Notes: generated by a model not told the origin, from the letters alone. A stretch of 5,288 nt of DNA from an uncultured Ruminococcus sp. (GCA_905199285.1 CAJKFZ010000191.1:1-5288); one strand, 5' to 3'. Numbered from the stretch's first letter, positions 1 through 5,288 are shown. Program-made: numbers and translations.

Positions 1-2
1 GG

Positions 3-86
3 CAGATCTGCTTCCAGACTTACATCGACCTCTACAATAACAGCCGTTTCCGGAAGCTTTCTTCTGAGCCAGCCCAACTAGCCTAA
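3..86 (+). CDS. 3' end of an unidentified gene, cut by the window start
   Basis: An open frame enters from the left edge and stops at TAA 84-86, giving 27 residues that include YIDLYNNSRFRKLSSEP. The tyrosine/asparagine/arginine spacing (YID-YNN-R) resembles the C-terminal end of IS3-type integrase-core transposases, where a YI..YN..R segment is followed by a short proline-containing tail. That is a resemblance only; the fragment is too short to assign. A +1 shift at the stop would extend it through a hydrophilic, acidic, coding-like stretch in another frame from 85 to TGA 160-162. The gene could therefore be frameshifted, or the tail could be chance. The gene is on the same strand as purE, with 112 bases between its stop and the purE start. 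No other frame or strand here looks better. Confidence 0.3.
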   Translation, partial: QICFQTYIDLYNNSRFRKLSSEPAQLA

Positions 87-139
87 AACTGAATCAGAAA
101 CGAATAATGACGATTTTATACCGGAAAATCAGTCGGATC

Positions 140-168
140 TTCAGTATTCTGAACCATTTTGATAAAAT
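140..168 (+). promoter_or_regulatory. weak candidate promoter and small hairpin before purE
   Basis: TAAAAT at 163-168 is a fair -10 box and lies 17 bases after TTCAGT (140-145), which matches only three positions of the TTGACA -35 consensus. The same place can fold as a five-pair hairpin, TTCAG 140-144 with CTGAA 149-153, followed by a short T run (157-160). That could instead be a weak terminator for the upstream gene. I see no guanine-type purine riboswitch and no clear PurR box in the leader. Either reading is tentative. Confidence 0.2.
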
Positions 169-185
169 TAAATATTAAACAGATT

Positions 186-189
186 GGAG
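186..189 (+). promoter_or_regulatory. ribosome binding site that fixes the purE start
   Basis: GGAG lies nine bases before ATG 199-201. An in-frame TTG at 184-186 would extend the protein by five residues, but it overlaps this ribosome site and has no site of its own. The ATG at 199 also places the GSDSD motif at residues 10-14, as usual for PurE. Confidence 0.8.
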
Positions 190-198
190 ATAAATCAT

Positions 199-699
199 AT
201 GTCAAAAAAAGTTGCAGTTATCATGGGAAGCGACAGCGACTTCCCGGTGGTTAAATCAGCTCTTACTGAACTGAAAAAATACGGCGTTGAATTTGAATGC
301 CGTGTAATGAGCGCTCACAGAACTCCCGCAGAAGCCTCTGAATTTGCTTCAAACGCTAAGGCAAACGGTTTCGGAGCTATCATCTGCGCCGCAGGAATGG
401 CTGCTCACCTTGCAGGAGTCGTTGCAGGACACACAACTCTTCCCGTTATCGGAATCCCGATGAAGTCCGCCGCTCTTGAGGGCATGGACGCTCTTCTTGC
501 TACAGTAATGATGCCGCCCGGAGTCCCGGTAGCTACAGTCGGAATAAACGGAGCAAAGAATGCGGCGGTTCTTGCCGTTCAGATGCTCGCTATTTCCGAT
601 GAAGAGCTTGCTCAGAAGCTTGCTGACGAAAAGCAGAAAATGGCTGACGGAGTTCGTGAAAAGGACGCAAAGCTTCAGGAGGAAATCTCAAATGTTTGA
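199..699 (+). CDS. purE: 5-(carboxyamino)imidazole ribonucleotide mutase, PurE
   Basis: PurE interconverts N5-CAIR and CAIR in de novo purine synthesis; it is a cytosolic octamer in known members. The 166-residue length is typical. The nucleotide-binding GSDSD loop is at residues 10-14, and SAHRTP with the catalytic histidine (His40) at 38-43. The glycine-rich AAGMAAHLAG is at 64-73, and the segment LPVIGIP...MPPGVPVATV closes the core at 81-114. The histidine motif is the class I (bacterial) pattern rather than SAHKT of class II. Class I enzymes usually work with PurK, which is absent here and may be encoded elsewhere. A charged helical tail fills residues 133-165. This is the first gene of the operon; its last eight bases overlap the next gene, suggesting translational coupling. 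Start chosen by the GGAG at 186-189. Confidence 0.96.
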   Translation: MSKKVAVIMGSDSDFPVVKSALTELKKYGVEFECRVMSAHRTPAEASEFASNAKANGFGAIICAAGMAAHLAGVVAGHTTLPVIGIPMKSAALEGMDALLATVMMPPGVPVATVGINGAKNAAVLAVQMLAISDEELAQKLADEKQKMADGVREKDAKLQEEISNV

Positions 700-901
700 A
701 AAAAAGGAAAAGAAGAAAAAGCGTTTTATCGTTAAGGAAGATCAGGCTTTAGGCTTTGGTGCAGTAAAAATCATTGTTGATACTGTTACAGGTGTAAATT
801 ATCTCTGCACTGTTGAAACAGCAATGAACGGAATAACGCCGCTTCTCGATAAAAACGGAAACGTTGTTATCGACGATATAAACGAAATCAACGAAGATTA
901 A
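692..901 (+). CDS. DUF6440-type small protein inside the purine operon
   Basis: This 69-residue protein starts at ATG 692, overlapping purE by eight bases, with a perfect AGGAGG at 677-682 nine bases before the start. The N-terminus is a lysine-rich stretch (KKEKKKKRF, residues 4-12). It is followed by a compact domain with [12 protein letters not shown] at 27-38 and [14 protein letters not shown] at 46-59, and an acidic tail at 61-69. The VD-x-x-TGVNYL...GITPLLD-x-x-G pattern is what I remember of DUF6440, a small clostridial family of unknown function. There is no signal peptide or membrane segment. The overlap implies coupled translation with PurE and hence a possible link to purine metabolism, but no function is shown. 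The in-frame extension upstream, inside purE in another frame, is not coding. Family assignment is from memory. Confidence 0.85.
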   Translation: MFEKKEKKKKRFIVKEDQALGFGAVKIIVDTVTGVNYLCTVETAMNGITPLLDKNGNVVIDDINEINED

Positions 902-911
902 CCGCTAACCT

Positions 912-926
912 GCCTGTAATACAGGC
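912..926 (+). other. small hairpin between the DUF6440 gene and purC
   Basis: GCCTGT (912-917) and ACAGGC (921-926) form a perfect six-pair stem with a three-base loop (AAT). No T run follows, so it is not an intrinsic terminator. It could be a processing or stability element between cistrons, or chance; nothing decides this. Confidence 0.35.
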
Positions 927-966
927 TCGCATATATTCACATAATTCTCAAGGAGGAATTTTAAAA

Positions 967-1683
967 ATGGAAAACATTGTTAAACAGGAACAGCTCTACG
1001 AGGGCAAGGCCAAGAAGGTTTATTCAACAAACAACCCCGATTATGTTATTGTTGACTACAAGGACGACGCTACTGCTTTCAACGGCGAAAAGAAAGGCAC
1101 TATCTCCGGTAAGGGCGTTATCAACAACAAAATGACAAACTATATGTTCGGTATGCTCGAAAAGGAAGGCGTTCCTACTCATCTTGTTGAAGAGATAAGC
1201 GACCGTGAAACGATCGTTAAGAAAGTTTCTATCGTTCCTCTTGAGGTTATCATCAGAAACGTTGCCGCAGGCAGCTTCTCTAAGAGAATGGGCGTTGAAG
1301 AGGGAACAAAGCTCCTCACCCCTATCCTCGAATTCAGCTACAAAAACGACGATCTCGGCGATCCTTTTATAAACGATTACTACGCTCTCGCTCTTGGTCT
1401 TGCAACTAAGGAAGAGATCGATACTATCAGCAAGTACGCTTTCAAGGTAAACGAATTTATGGTAAACTTCTTCAAGAAGCTTAATATCGACCTTATCGAC
1501 TTCAAAATCGAATTCGGACGCTTCCACGATCAGATCATCCTTGCAGACGAGATATCTCCTGATACCTGCCGTTTCTGGGACAGCACAACTCATGAAAAGC
1601 TCGATAAAGACCGTTTCCGCAGAGATATGGGCGGCGTTGAAGAAGCTTATCAAGAAATCATGAAGAGACTTATGGGAGAATAA
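967..1683 (+). CDS. purC: SAICAR synthetase, PurC
   Basis: PurC joins CAIR and aspartate using ATP to give SAICAR, the step right after PurE. At 238 residues it has the usual bacterial single-domain length. The nucleotide-binding [10 protein letters not shown] loop is at residues 10-19 and [13 protein letters not shown] at 32-44. [13 protein letters not shown] is at 91-103, IDFKIEFGR at 177-185, and the signature [14 protein letters not shown] at 192-205. RFRRDMG at 216-222 is also conserved, and no key motif is missing. AGGAGG at 951-956 lies ten bases before ATG 967. The stop is four bases before the purF start, and the purF ribosome site lies inside the last codons of purC, so the two are probably coupled. 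Confidence 0.97.
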   Translation: MENIVKQEQLYEGKAKKVYSTNNPDYVIVDYKDDATAFNGEKKGTISGKGVINNKMTNYMFGMLEKEGVPTHLVEEISDRETIVKKVSIVPLEVIIRNVAAGSFSKRMGVEEGTKLLTPILEFSYKNDDLGDPFINDYYALALGLATKEEIDTISKYAFKVNEFMVNFFKKLNIDLIDFKIEFGRFHDQIILADEISPDTCRFWDSTTHEKLDKDRFRRDMGGVEEAYQEIMKRLMGE

Positions 1684-1687
1684 CAGC

Positions 1688-3112
1688 ATGGGCGGATTTT
1701 TTGGAGCAGCTTCCAAAAACGACTGCGTTACAGACGTTTTCTTCGGAACTGATTATCACTCTCATCTCGGAACAAGACGAGGCGGTATGACCTCTTATAC
1801 CGATAAGCTCGGCTTTCAGAGAAATATCCACAGCATTGAAAATTCTCCTTTCAGAACCAAATTTGAGAACGATGTTGTGAAAATGGAGGGAAACCTTTGT
1901 ATCGGCTGTATCAGCGATACCGATCCTCAGCCTATTCTTGTCCGTTCCAAACTCGGACTTTATGCCGTTTGCTCTGTCGGAATAATCCGTAATGCCGACG
2001 CTCTTGTCGAAGAGCTTCTTGAAAACGGATGTCTCAATTTCGAGGCTATGAGCAGCGGAAATATCAACTCCGGCGACCTTATCGGAGCGCTTATCGCTCA
2101 GAAAAATTCCTTCATAGAGGGCATCCGCTATGCGCAGAAAAAAATTGAAGGAACAATGTCGCTTATAATCCTTACGAAAAAAAGTATTATTGCCGCAAGA
2201 GATCAATTCGGCAGGCTTCCTATTATTGTAGGCAAACGAAACGACGGCTACTGCCTTTCAACTGAATCCTTCGCATTCCAGAAACTCGGCTATGAAACAT
2301 ATAAAGAGCTTGAAGCCGGAGAGATCGTTGAAATAACTGCTGAAAGCTGTGAAACTATCAGCGCAGGCGATCCTTCCAAAATGAAGATATGCACCTTCCT
2401 CTGGACATATTACGGCTACCCGAACGCCGTTTACGAAGGCGTGAACGTTGAAGTTATGAGAACACGCAACGGCGAGATAATGGCTGAAAACGATATAAAA
2501 GCCGGCAGACTTCCAGATGTTGACTATATCTGCGGAATCCCCGATTCCGGAACTCCCCACGCTATCGGTTATGCAAACAGAAGCGGAATCCCGTTTGCAC
2601 GTCCGTTCATCAAGTATACTCCTACATGGCCAAGAAGCTTTATGCCGACAAATCAGAATATCCGCAATCAGGTAGCCAAAATGAAACTCATTCCGGTTCA
2701 CGAACTTATCAACGGAAAGAAACTTCTCTTTGTCGATGACAGTATCGTTCGTGGAACTCAGATGAGAGAAACCGTTGAGTTCCTTTACGAACACGGCGCA
2801 AAAGAGATTCATATGCGTTCAGCCTGTCCGCCAATCATGTACGGCTGTAAATACCTGAATTTCTCAAGAAGCACATCCGAATTGGAGCTTATCGCACGTC
2901 AGATCATCAACGAATTTGAGGGCGAAGAGGGAATAAAATATATTTCCGAATATATCAGCTCCGATACAGAAAGAGGACGCAGACTCAGAGATGAGATATG
3001 CCGCCGCCTAAAGCTTACTTCCCTTGAATTCCAGACTCTTGAAGGTACTGAAAAAGCAGTCGGAATCCCCGAATGTAAGCTGTGTACATACTGCTGGAAC
3101 GGTAAAGTTTAA
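1688..3112 (+). CDS. purF: amidophosphoribosyltransferase homologue (PurF-like) with a degenerate glutaminase site
   Basis: PurF makes 5-phosphoribosylamine from PRPP and glutamine. This 474-residue protein has the two-domain layout: an Ntn-type glutaminase fold (about 1-230) and a phosphoribosyltransferase domain (about 235-474). The PRPP loop LLFVDDSIVRGT is at 346-357. Cys235, Cys387, Cys466 and Cys469 sit where Bacillus-type PurF binds its 4Fe-4S cluster. The glutaminase half is abnormal. The protein starts Met-Gly-Gly-Phe-Phe-Gly where active enzymes expose Cys (CGIFG-like). The GH-x-R-Y motif is Gly-Cys-Ile-Ser-Asp (73-77), and the oxyanion HNGN motif is Ser-Val-Gly-Ile (96-99). It may use free ammonia or an ammonia donor, or have another role. 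The start is supported by GGGAG at 1674-1678, nine bases upstream. Membership in the PurF family is certain; normal glutamine-dependent activity is doubtful. Confidence 0.88.
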   Translation: MGGFFGAASKNDCVTDVFFGTDYHSHLGTRRGGMTSYTDKLGFQRNIHSIENSPFRTKFENDVVKMEGNLCIGCISDTDPQPILVRSKLGLYAVCSVGIIRNADALVEELLENGCLNFEAMSSGNINSGDLIGALIAQKNSFIEGIRYAQKKIEGTMSLIILTKKSIIAARDQFGRLPIIVGKRNDGYCLSTESFAFQKLGYETYKELEAGEIVEITAESCETISAGDPSKMKICTFLWTYYGYPNAVYEGVNVEVMRTRNGEIMAENDIKAGRLPDVDYICGIPDSGTPHAIGYANRSGIPFARPFIKYTPTWPRSFMPTNQNIRNQVAKMKLIPVHELINGKKLLFVDDSIVRGTQMRETVEFLYEHGAKEIHMRSACPPIMYGCKYLNFSRSTSELELIARQIINEFEGEEGIKYISEYISSDTERGRRLRDEICRRLKLTSLEFQTLEGTEKAVGIPECKLCTYCWNGKV

Positions 3113-3139
3113 GGCAGTTAAACGAATAATCACCAGAAG

Positions 3140-3207
3140 AATGGAGAATTTATTAAGCTACGGTTTATATTATTGTATTGCCGCAAGGTTTAATGCAATT
3201 CTCCATT
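3140..3207 (+). promoter_or_regulatory. long inverted repeat in the purF-purM gap, possible attenuator or leader switch
   Basis: AATGGAGAATT (3140-3150) and AATTCTCCATT (3197-3207) are perfect 11-base complements enclosing 46 bases. Inside, ATTAAGCT (3152-3159) pairs with GGTTTAAT (3187-3194) allowing G-U pairs, and CGG (3161-3163) with CCG (3181-3183). The T-rich stretch after the right arm (3206-3209, 3212-3215) gives it a terminator-like look, but the lower stem is AT-rich with only a few GC pairs and the loop is large. The right arm's CTCC (3201-3204) is also complementary to the purM ribosome site. The repeat is seen directly; the role is inference. Confidence 0.5.
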
Positions 3208-3227
3208 TTCATTTTAAAATAACGGAG
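3201..3227 (+). promoter_or_regulatory. alternative hairpin that would cover the purM ribosome binding site
   Basis: ATTTT (3205-3209) can pair with AAAAT (3216-3220), and CTCC (3201-3204) with GGAG (3224-3227), with AAC 3221-3223 bulged. This would hide the GGAGG (3224-3228) that lies nine bases before ATG 3238. It uses the same CTCC as the longer hairpin at 3140-3207, so the two folds exclude each other. Pairing is visible; stability and use in the cell are unknown. Confidence 0.3.
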
Positions 3228-3237
3228 GACTTTAATT

Positions 3238-4275
3238 ATGAACAATAGTTTTTCTGAAAGCTATAAAAAAGCCGGAGTTGACGTTACTGCCGGCTATAAA
3301 GCTGTTGAGCTTATGAAAACTCACATCGCACGCACTATGACCAAAGGCGCTCTTTCCGGAATCGGCGGATTCGGCGGTCTTTTTGAACTTGATATGACAG
3401 GCATCAGCAAGCCGGTTCTCGTTTCCGGAACAGACGGCGTTGGTACAAAGATCAAGATCGCTTTCATTATGGACAAGCATGATACCGTTGGTATCGACTG
3501 CGTTGCAATGTGCGTTAACGACATCATCTGCTGCGGAGCAAAACCACAGTTCTTCCTCGATTACATTGCCTGCGGAAGAAATATTCCGGAGAAAATCGCT
3601 CAGATTGTTTCAGGCGTAGCCGAGGGATGCGTTCAGTCGGAATGCGCTCTTATAGGCGGTGAAACAGCAGAGCATCCCGGTCTTATGCCGGAGGACGAAT
3701 ACGACCTCGCCGGATTCTCTGTCGGAGTTGTTGATAAGGACAAGCTTCTTCGTCCCGATACTCAGAAAGCCGGAGACGTTCTTATCGCAATCAAGTCAAG
3801 CGGAGTTCATTCAAACGGTTTCTCTCTTGTAAGAAAAGTGTTCGATGTAAACGAGAGCAACCTTGCTATGCACTTTGATGATCTCGGAGCAACTCTTGGC
3901 GAAACACTTCTCACTCCTACAAGAATTTACGTTAAGGCAATTATGAAGCTTATCGACAGCGTTGCAGTAAAGTCTATCTCACACATCACAGGCGGCGGTT
4001 TCTATGAGAACATTCCAAGATCGCTCCCGAAGAATCTTTCTGCAAAGATCGAGAGAAATGCCGTTCAGGTTCTTCCTATTTTCGATCTTATCGCAAGAAG
4101 CGGAAATATTCCGGAGAGAGATATGTTCAATACGTTCAATATGGGTGTCGGAATGATAGTTGCAGTTGACAAAAACGACGCAGATAAGGCAATTTCAGCA
4201 ATCAAGGCTGCCGGAGAGGACGCATATGTACTCGGCGAACTGGTTGAATCAGAAGAAGGAGTAATCTTCGCATAA
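3238..4275 (+). CDS. purM: AIR synthetase (phosphoribosylformylglycinamidine cyclo-ligase), PurM
   Basis: PurM closes the imidazole ring of FGAM with ATP to give AIR, the substrate that feeds PurE and PurC. The 345-residue length is normal. The glycine-rich [11 protein letters not shown] is at 41-51 and [13 protein letters not shown] at 63-75. [17 protein letters not shown] is at 87-103, FFLDYIACG at 105-113, and [11 protein letters not shown] at 140-150. [11 protein letters not shown] is at 191-201, [13 protein letters not shown] at 249-261, and FNMGVGM at 300-306. This is the full PurM pattern with no lost motif. GGAGG at 3224-3228 is its ribosome site. The gene follows purF after a 125-base gap with inverted repeats, larger than the other gaps in the operon, so its expression could be adjusted separately. 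It is the last purine gene seen before the palindromic element. Confidence 0.97.
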   Translation: MNNSFSESYKKAGVDVTAGYKAVELMKTHIARTMTKGALSGIGGFGGLFELDMTGISKPVLVSGTDGVGTKIKIAFIMDKHDTVGIDCVAMCVNDIICCGAKPQFFLDYIACGRNIPEKIAQIVSGVAEGCVQSECALIGGETAEHPGLMPEDEYDLAGFSVGVVDKDKLLRPDTQKAGDVLIAIKSSGVHSNGFSLVRKVFDVNESNLAMHFDDLGATLGETLLTPTRIYVKAIMKLIDSVAVKSISHITGGGFYENIPRSLPKNLSAKIERNAVQVLPIFDLIARSGNIPERDMFNTFNMGVGMIVAVDKNDADKAISAIKAAGEDAYVLGELVESEEGVIFA

Positions 4276-4300
4276 AAAGCGCCGCAGTCATAATAATATT

Positions 4301-4344
4301 GGGATTCCAAAGGGTTGAATAACCCTTTGGCAGGTCAAGGACAG
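4301..4344 (+). repeat. left terminal inverted repeat with internal hairpin
   Basis: This arm pairs with 4572-4615. It also folds on itself: CCAAAGGGTT (4307-4316) and AACCCTTTGG (4321-4330) make a perfect ten-pair stem with loop GAAT. It is not followed by a T run, so it is not a standard terminator for purM, although it is the first strong structure after that gene. Confidence 0.7.
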
Positions 4345-4352
4345 CGTCCTTG
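4336..4352 (+). repeat. short perfect hairpin (7 bp)
   Basis: CAAGGAC (4336-4342) and GTCCTTG (4346-4352) enclose a three-base loop, AGC. It overlaps the end of the left terminal repeat; its first arm is also the part that matches the right end (GTCCTTG, 4574-4580). Confidence 0.65.
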
Positions 4353-4358
4353 CGAGTT

Positions 4359-4375
4359 TCAGGGCAGAGCCCTGA
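4359..4375 (+). repeat. short perfect hairpin (7 bp)
   Basis: TCAGGGC (4359-4365) and GCCCTGA (4369-4375) enclose the three-base loop AGA. It is the third stem-loop in a row, six bases after the previous one, and abuts the larger inverted repeat that starts at 4375. Confidence 0.65.
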
Positions 4376-4457
4376 GGGACAGCATGATCAAAGGCGATAG
4401 AAAGTTAAACCCGAAATCGCCAAACAGTAACAATAGAGCATAATTCACGCTGTCCCT
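4375..4457 (+). repeat. nested inverted repeat in the middle of the element
   Basis: AGGGACAGCATGA (4375-4387) pairs with TCACGCTGTCCCT (4445-4457), 12 of 13 positions, with one A-C mismatch (4384/4448). Within the 57-base interior, GGCGAT (4393-4398) pairs with ATCGCC (4416-4421). The result is a branched stem inside the outer repeat. It may be a smaller element inserted in a larger one, or one arm of a single structured RNA. Confidence 0.65.
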
Positions 4458-4571
4458 AACAACTCCCCACCTCTTTCGGCTGTTCTTGTGAGCGCAGAGC
4501 GAACACGCAGGGAATTTGTGACTTGACGAGATAACGTAGACTCTAAATGCGTAATCGGTAATTTTAACAAA

Positions 4572-4615
4572 CCGTCCTTGACTTGCCAAAGGTTGACTGC
4601 ACTTTTTGGCAACCC
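4572..4615 (-). repeat. right terminal inverted repeat with internal hairpin
   Basis: On the opposite strand this arm aligns with 4301-4344, with two single-base gaps in the left half or middle and mismatches concentrated in the outer half. Like the left end it contains its own stem: TTGCCAAA (4583-4590) with TTTGGCAA (4605-4612) around a 14-base loop. It ends 21 bases before the next start codon. Confidence 0.65.
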
Positions 4616-4623
4616 ATTATTAA
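4593..4623 (+). promoter_or_regulatory. very weak candidate outward promoter at the right end of the element
   Basis: TTGACT (4593-4598) matches five of six positions of the -35 consensus. TATTAA (4618-4623) is a partial -10 at a 19-base spacing, and ATTATT (4616-4621) a poorer one at 17. If used, transcription would begin just before ATG 4637, leaving a very short leader. The -10 boxes are poor, so this is a guess at how the downstream genes could be read. Confidence 0.18.
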
Positions 4624-4636
4624 GAAAGTTTTTGTT

Positions 4637-5107
4637 ATGAAAGTTGAAAAAATTGATATCCTCTGGGCTGTCGTCTCCATGTTCATCGTAGGCTTTTCCT
4701 ACCGCAGAGGCGAACTTCTGAAAGGTCTTATCCTCATCTATGCGATAATGCTCGTCATCTTTATTTATCACATATTAAAAGTGCGCAGGAGGATTGCAGG
4801 AAGCATTGCTGTCTACGGCACTATCGTGGAGTATCACACCTCCAGAGCAAAGAAAAAGGGATATTATCCCGTTGTGAAATACATCACCGAAACCGGACGT
4901 GAAGTCACCTCAGTATATACCGTTGAAGACCGTCAGAAACGCTATGAGATCGGCGATGAAGAGCTTATCTGCTATACTCCTGACGACCCGATGTTTTTCT
5001 ATTTTGCAAACCGTGACTACGAGCTTTCAAGAGATTATTTCCGGTTTATCGTTTTCGGCGGAGTAATTGCTGCAGCCATGTTATTCTATCTGCTTATCAC
5101 TAAATGA
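4637..5107 (+). CDS. DUF3592-type membrane protein
   Basis: A 156-residue protein of unknown function. Hydrophobic segments at about 8-21, 29-47 and 136-154 suggest three membrane spans. A soluble stretch lies between the second and third, about residues 50-130. In that stretch, GTIVEY (61-66), GYYPVVKYITETGREV (75-90) and YEIGDEELICYTPDDP (103-118) follow the DUF3592 pattern: a small beta domain with a YYPVV strand and a GD...V.Y.P.DP turn. ATG 4637 is chosen because it begins a normal N-terminus before the first membrane segment. An in-frame TTG at 4583 lies inside the palindromic element and has no ribosome site. The ATG has only a weak purine run (AAGAAAG, 4622-4628). The next gene follows after ten bases and appears related, so the two probably form a unit separate from the purine operon. 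Confidence 0.75.
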   Translation: MKVEKIDILWAVVSMFIVGFSYRRGELLKGLILIYAIMLVIFIYHILKVRRRIAGSIAVYGTIVEYHTSRAKKKGYYPVVKYITETGREVTSVYTVEDRQKRYEIGDEELICYTPDDPMFFYFANRDYELSRDYFRFIVFGGVIAAAMLFYLLITK

Positions 5108-5117
5108 GGTAATTATT

Positions 5118-5288
5118 ATGGGATTTATCATCTTCGGATTTCTTACTGTTATAGCCGGACTTATCGTCTGCCGCTGTCACCGTGAAACTATTGAATCCGC
5201 CGAAAGCTTCAGCGCAGAAGTAGTTTCCGAAAAAGAAAAAATCTCGGTAAGAGGTCATATGATTGTAAAAAAATACTGCCCTGTAGTA
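5118..5288 (+). CDS. N-terminal part of a second DUF3592-like membrane protein, cut by the window end
   Basis: The frame opens at ATG 5118 with GAGGT (5106-5110) seven bases upstream, overlapping the stop of the previous gene, and runs to the last base (57 residues visible). An N-terminal hydrophobic segment (about 2-18, GFIIFGFLTVIAGLIVC) is a membrane anchor. After it come SFSAEVVSEKEKISVRGH (32-49) and VKKYCPVV (50-57). This resembles the strand before the YYPVV segment in the preceding protein and in DUF3592 members generally. The two genes are likely distant duplicates in an operon. Product function is unknown, and the C-terminal half is not in view. Confidence 0.7.
   Translation, partial: MGFIIFGFLTVIAGLIVCRCHRETIESAESFSAEVVSEKEKISVRGHMIVKKYCPVV

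Larger units (their letters stand above)
4301..4615. mobile_element. MITE-like palindromic element between purM and the DUF3592 genes
   Basis: The 361 bases between purM and the next gene hold no convincing reading frame but are full of palindromes. The two ends are imperfect inverted repeats of about 44 bases, each starting GGG when read inwards. The inner 23-24 bases (4321-4344 against 4572-4594) match in 21 of 24 aligned columns. ATT occurs directly outside both ends (4298-4300 and 4616-4618), a weak candidate for a target duplication. No transposase is encoded, so it would be non-autonomous. It could instead be a large structured intergenic repeat (REP or BIME type). The layout is seen; mobility is inferred. 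From memory, related palindromic spacers are common in Ruminococcus genomes. Confidence 0.55.

Noticed and set aside
87..198. Possible purine riboswitch or PurR box in the purE leader
   Set aside because: The conserved guanine-riboswitch core segments are not present, and no paired CGAA-type PurR sites are visible in this short leader.
1024..1716. Long open frame on the minus strand across purC (230 codons)
   Set aside because: It lies opposite purC, which carries all family motifs, has no recognisable domain, and arises from the codon pattern of the real gene.
1670..2812. Two open frames on the minus strand opposite purF (1670-2206 and 2258-2812)
   Set aside because: Both are antisense to a clear PurF coding region, with Cys/Ser/Ile-rich low-quality translations and no family pattern.
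3024..3248. Small plus-strand open frame overlapping the purF end and the purF-purM gap
   Set aside because: It is mostly an alternative frame of purF, then runs through the inverted repeat; it has no ribosome site and no family resemblance.
4301..4615. CRISPR array
   Set aside because: There are several short palindromes, but they differ in sequence and there are no regularly spaced identical direct repeats.
4301..4630. Standard rho-independent terminator after purM
   Set aside because: The strong hairpin at 4307-4330 is followed by CAGGTC rather than a T run, and the other stems also lack T tracts. Termination may occur, but not by a classic signal.
4359..4771. Two overlapping minus-strand open frames in and beside the palindromic element (4359-4589 and 4445-4771)
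   Set aside because: They cross the inverted repeats and, for the second, run antisense into the DUF3592 gene. Neither has a recognisable domain or persuasive start. Frames of this kind in repeats are often annotated as hypothetical proteins.

Overview
The window looks like a piece of a Gram-positive, gut- or rumen-type clostridial chromosome, probably Ruminococcus or a close Oscillospiraceae relative. This rests on AGGAGG-type ribosome sites before most genes, moderate GC, tightly packed same-strand genes, and recognition of protein families (DUF6440, DUF3592, a PurF-like protein starting Met-Gly-Gly). The genus is inference from memory of these families, not from a search.

Region 1 (1-198) holds the 3' end of an unidentified gene and a short AT-rich leader. 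Region 2 (199-4275) is a purine biosynthesis operon on the + strand: purE, a 69-residue DUF6440 protein overlapping the end of purE, purC, a purF homologue and purM. Three of the encoded enzymes belong to the PRPP-to-AICAR segment of the IMP pathway in a straightforward way: PurM makes AIR, PurE acts on the carboxylated AIR, and PurC adds aspartate to give SAICAR. The fourth, PurF, would make phosphoribosylamine, but its glutaminase half has lost the N-terminal nucleophilic cysteine and other glutamine-site residues. Its PRPP loop and Fe-S cysteines are kept. The purF-purM gap contains a long inverted repeat that could alternate with a structure covering the purM ribosome site.

Region 3 (4276-4636) has no convincing gene. 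It is filled by a palindrome-rich element of about 315 bp whose ends are imperfect inverted repeats of each other, a MITE-like structure. It lies where purN, purH or purD would be expected in many Firmicutes operons.

Region 4 (4637-5288) starts a separate group of two small membrane proteins of DUF3592 type, the second cut by the window edge. Their first start codon lies 21 bases beyond the element and has only a weak ribosome site.

The strongest points for a second look are the glutaminase-dead PurF homologue, the DUF6440 gene embedded in the operon, the MITE-like element, and the possible RNA switch before purM.
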